Source of the DNA: Parachryseolinea silvisoli
Lineage (GTDB): Bacteria > Bacteroidota > Bacteroidia > Cytophagales > Cyclobacteriaceae
Assembly (NCBI RefSeq): GCF_021190955.1
Contig: NZ_JAIOAO010000005.1
Location: 186,001 to 250,000 of the forward strand
Direction of reading: 5' to 3'
DNA: 64,000 nt
Below the pieces are notes generated by a model, which saw only the letters and a list, made by a program, of their open reading frames with translations, made no database searches and was not told where the DNA came from. Shown here piece by piece: positions 62,464 to 64,000 of the stretch. The first letter of the stretch is position 1. Each line of letters starts with the position of its first letter. The translations under genes and the position numbers were made by a program.

Positions 62464-63564
62464 TCACATCTTTCTGCCCTTCCAGGTGTTCGGTAGGATG
62501 TTCGACAACAAGCCTGTGGCGATCACATACAAAGGGTACAATAGTTGTAATAACAGGAACGCCGGCCAATGCCAACGCACTCCCACGAACCGGGCTACCG
62601 GCCAGAGGAACCACGCATCCGCCAGGCACTTGCCCACCAGAAAGATTGCCGCAACACCTTGCAGTGTTCCTCCTGTCAGGACCAACACCAGGCTCGCACA
62701 CGTCGTTACCTGAATCGCCCATACATACAACGCCACCAGCACTGTATACGCCGATGGATTATGCCGCCACTTACCCGCCCACCGCAGCCGCTGACGGGCA
62801 AAAGCACCCAGCGTCCGCGCCGCACGGGTAGTCACAACTGATTGAGGATGAGTGATAAAATACAGCGACCCGGGATAACGGGCGCCGATCTTGCGCAACA
62901 GAAATTCGTCATCGCCCGACGCCACATGAAAGTTGCCCGTATACCCGCCTACTTCCTGAAAAGTCACCTTACGGAAACCCAGGTTCGCGCCGTTGCACAT
63001 GATGGGAAATCCCAACGCCATCGCCGCACCCGCCGAGCCGATCAAACTAAGAAACTCGATGGATTGTAACGTGGCGAAAAAAGTATCGGCCCGAATGGCC
63101 ACCCCACCACACACCAGTTGCGTATGCGAGTCGGCAAACCGCGCCGTCAGCATCTGCAGCCACCCCGGCTGCACCCGGCAGTCCGCATCGGTGGTAACAA
63201 TGATGCTCCCCGTGGCATGAAGGACGCCCGTCGTCAACGCAGACTTCTTCCCTTCTCCCGAGGCCGGAATACACCGGAACCGACTGTCTGCCTGTGCGAT
63301 ACTATCGGCAATGGCCACGGTCGCATCGTCAGAATGGTCGTCAACGACGATCACTTCAAAGTTCGTAGCCGTCTGGCGGGTTAAGTCTTGCAGCAGCATT
63401 TCCAGGCACCCCTGCTCGTTGCGGGCCGCAATCACCACCGACACCCGGTGTATGAGCGGCCGCGCCGGCCCCGGCGGAAGCGAAAACAACCGCCGCCACC
63501 CGAGGCAAAGCCCCAGGATGAAGCTCACATAGCTTCCCGCGAGGAATGCCAAAAGGTAAACCAT
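62464..63564 (-). CDS. family 2 glycosyltransferase, membrane-bound
   Basis: This is a 366-residue enzyme with one N-terminal membrane helix, a GT-A catalytic domain and about three C-terminal membrane helices. The catalytic domain has SVVIAARNEQGCLEMLLQDL, VVDDHSDD, a DXD-like VTTDADC, GDDEFLLRK and the processive-type motif RQRLRWAGKW. The product is unknown. It is the first gene of the operon and lies 54 bases before the phosphatase gene; ruvC is divergent from it. Confidence 0.93.
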   Translation of the reverse strand: MVYLLAFLAGSYVSFILGLCLGWRRLFSLPPGPARPLIHRVSVVIAARNEQGCLEMLLQDLTRQTATNFEVIVVDDHSDDATVAIADSIAQADSRFRCIPASGEGKKSALTTGVLHATGSIIVTTDADCRVQPGWLQMLTARFADSHTQLVCGGVAIRADTFFATLQSIEFLSLIGSAGAAMALGFPIMCNGANLGFRKVTFQEVGGYTGNFHVASGDDEFLLRKIGARYPGSLYFITHPQSVVTTRAARTLGAFARQRLRWAGKWRHNPSAYTVLVALYVWAIQVTTCASLVLVLTGGTLQGVAAIFLVGKCLADAWFLWPVARFVGVRWHWPAFLLLQLLYPLYVIATGLLSNILPNTWKGRKM

Positions 63565-63608
63565 GACGCAATTTCAATAATTTCCGGATTGCTGCCTATC
63601 TTGTCCCC

Positions 63609-64000
63609 GTGGGAAATATTATCACGGACAAAGTCATCTTAGGTGTCGATCCCGGCACAACCATCATGGGTTATGGCCTGATCGCCGTGCGTCGCCCCAA
63701 AGTTGAGCTAATTCAATTCGGTGTCATTCACCTGAGCAAATACGGAGACCACGCCCTCAAGCTTCAAAAGATCTTCGAGCGGGTGTCGAGCCTTATCGAC
63801 GAGTACAACCCCGACGAGGTAGCCCTCGAAGCACCCTTCTTTGGCAAAAACGTGCAGTCGATGCTCAAGCTGGGCCGTGCCCAGGGCGTTGCCATGGCTG
63901 CAGCGTTGTCACGCTCCATTCCCATTGCCGAATACGCCCCCCGCAAGATCAAACAATCCGTCACGGGCAACGGTAATGCCTCCAAAGAGCAGGTCGCCAA
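63609..64000 (+). CDS. ruvC: Holliday junction endodeoxyribonuclease RuvC (5' part, cut by window end)
   Basis: This enzyme resolves Holliday junctions during recombination (EC 3.1.22.4, now 3.1.21.10). The first 130 residues are visible, starting at a GTG at 63609 (residues [17 protein letters not shown]). The catalytic aspartate is in GVDPGTT and the glutamate in [27 protein letters not shown] and [20 protein letters not shown] match RuvC. The rest lies beyond the window edge. It is divergent from the glycosyltransferase operon. Confidence 0.95.
   Translation, partial: MGNIITDKVILGVDPGTTIMGYGLIAVRRPKVELIQFGVIHLSKYGDHALKLQKIFERVSSLIDEYNPDEVALEAPFFGKNVQSMLKLGRAQGVAMAAALSRSIPIAEYAPRKIKQSVTGNGNASKEQVA

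Noticed and set aside
1-64000. CRISPR arrays, insertion sequences, prophage genes, defence systems
   Set aside because: No regularly spaced repeats, transposase, integrase, phage or recognised defence genes were seen in the window.

Overview
The window is a chromosomal stretch of a Bacteroidota bacterium, most likely of the Cytophagales type. Evidence: a fused lpxC/fabZ, a SusC/SusD pair, a secreted protein with a gliding-motility-associated (CHU_C, type IX secretion) C-terminal domain, many Bacteroidota-typical families (DUF4136, DUF4296, DUF3822, DUF1573), near absence of Shine-Dalgarno sequences, and repeated matches to the Bacteroidota promoter (TTG about 17-21 bases before TAnnTTTG). Most of the window is core genome. 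I see no insertion sequence, prophage, integrase or CRISPR array.

Layout. 1-8.2 kb: end of a membrane gene, a membrane metallophosphoesterase, then a tetR-tolC-mfp-RND efflux operon with a probable TetR operator. 8.2-9.6 kb: a structured non-coding interval with two opposing terminators, then an ECF-type sigma factor and a small membrane partner. 9.7-20.7 kb: a hydrolase, an SRPBCC protein, purL, a DUF4136 lipoprotein, tRNA-Gln, prs, rplY, pth, a thiamine-binding-type protein and metG. 20.7-24.5 kb: a TPR sensor histidine kinase divergent from four tiny exported-peptide genes and about 0.6 kb of non-coding DNA. 24.5-32 kb: bioB, sppA, folK, fabD and a 977-residue type IX cargo protein. 32-37.7 kb: a 59-residue coiled-coil protein, an HD hydrolase, and the lipid A block lpxD, lpxC/fabZ, lpxA, followed by an ABC ATPase. 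37.8-47.5 kb: a lipoprotein, mutS2, DUF4296, a short Bat cluster (DUF58, membrane protein, batA), LysE, GH3, YggS, DUF423. 47.5-53.4 kb: DUF1573, two NUDIX proteins, DUF3822, coaD, pyrE, an NTF2-like protein, a hydrolase and a second SRPBCC protein. 53.4-64 kb: SusD, SusC, a response regulator, a five-gene envelope operon (two glycosyltransferases, SpoIIE phosphatase, polysaccharide deacetylase, diacylglycerol kinase family) and the start of ruvC.

The most unusual element is the cluster at 23133-23854. Three 43-44 residue lipoprotein precursors lie in tandem, with mature tails ending in NGGGRGS[AT]D[GD][PA]F. A fourth, 59-residue precursor has an unrelated, cysteine-free N-terminus but ends in a matching GGxxxADxAF. 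The conserved free C-terminus, silent third-position changes between copies, and a divergent sensor kinase with a probably periplasmic TPR domain suggest an uncharacterised surface or signalling peptide family. I do not recognise it, and the link to the kinase is inference.

Secondary points of interest are a candidate small RNA at about 8230-8350, a hairpin at the predicted 5' end of the susC message, overlapping face-to-face promoters between GH3 and yggS, and the phosphatase-containing envelope operon.
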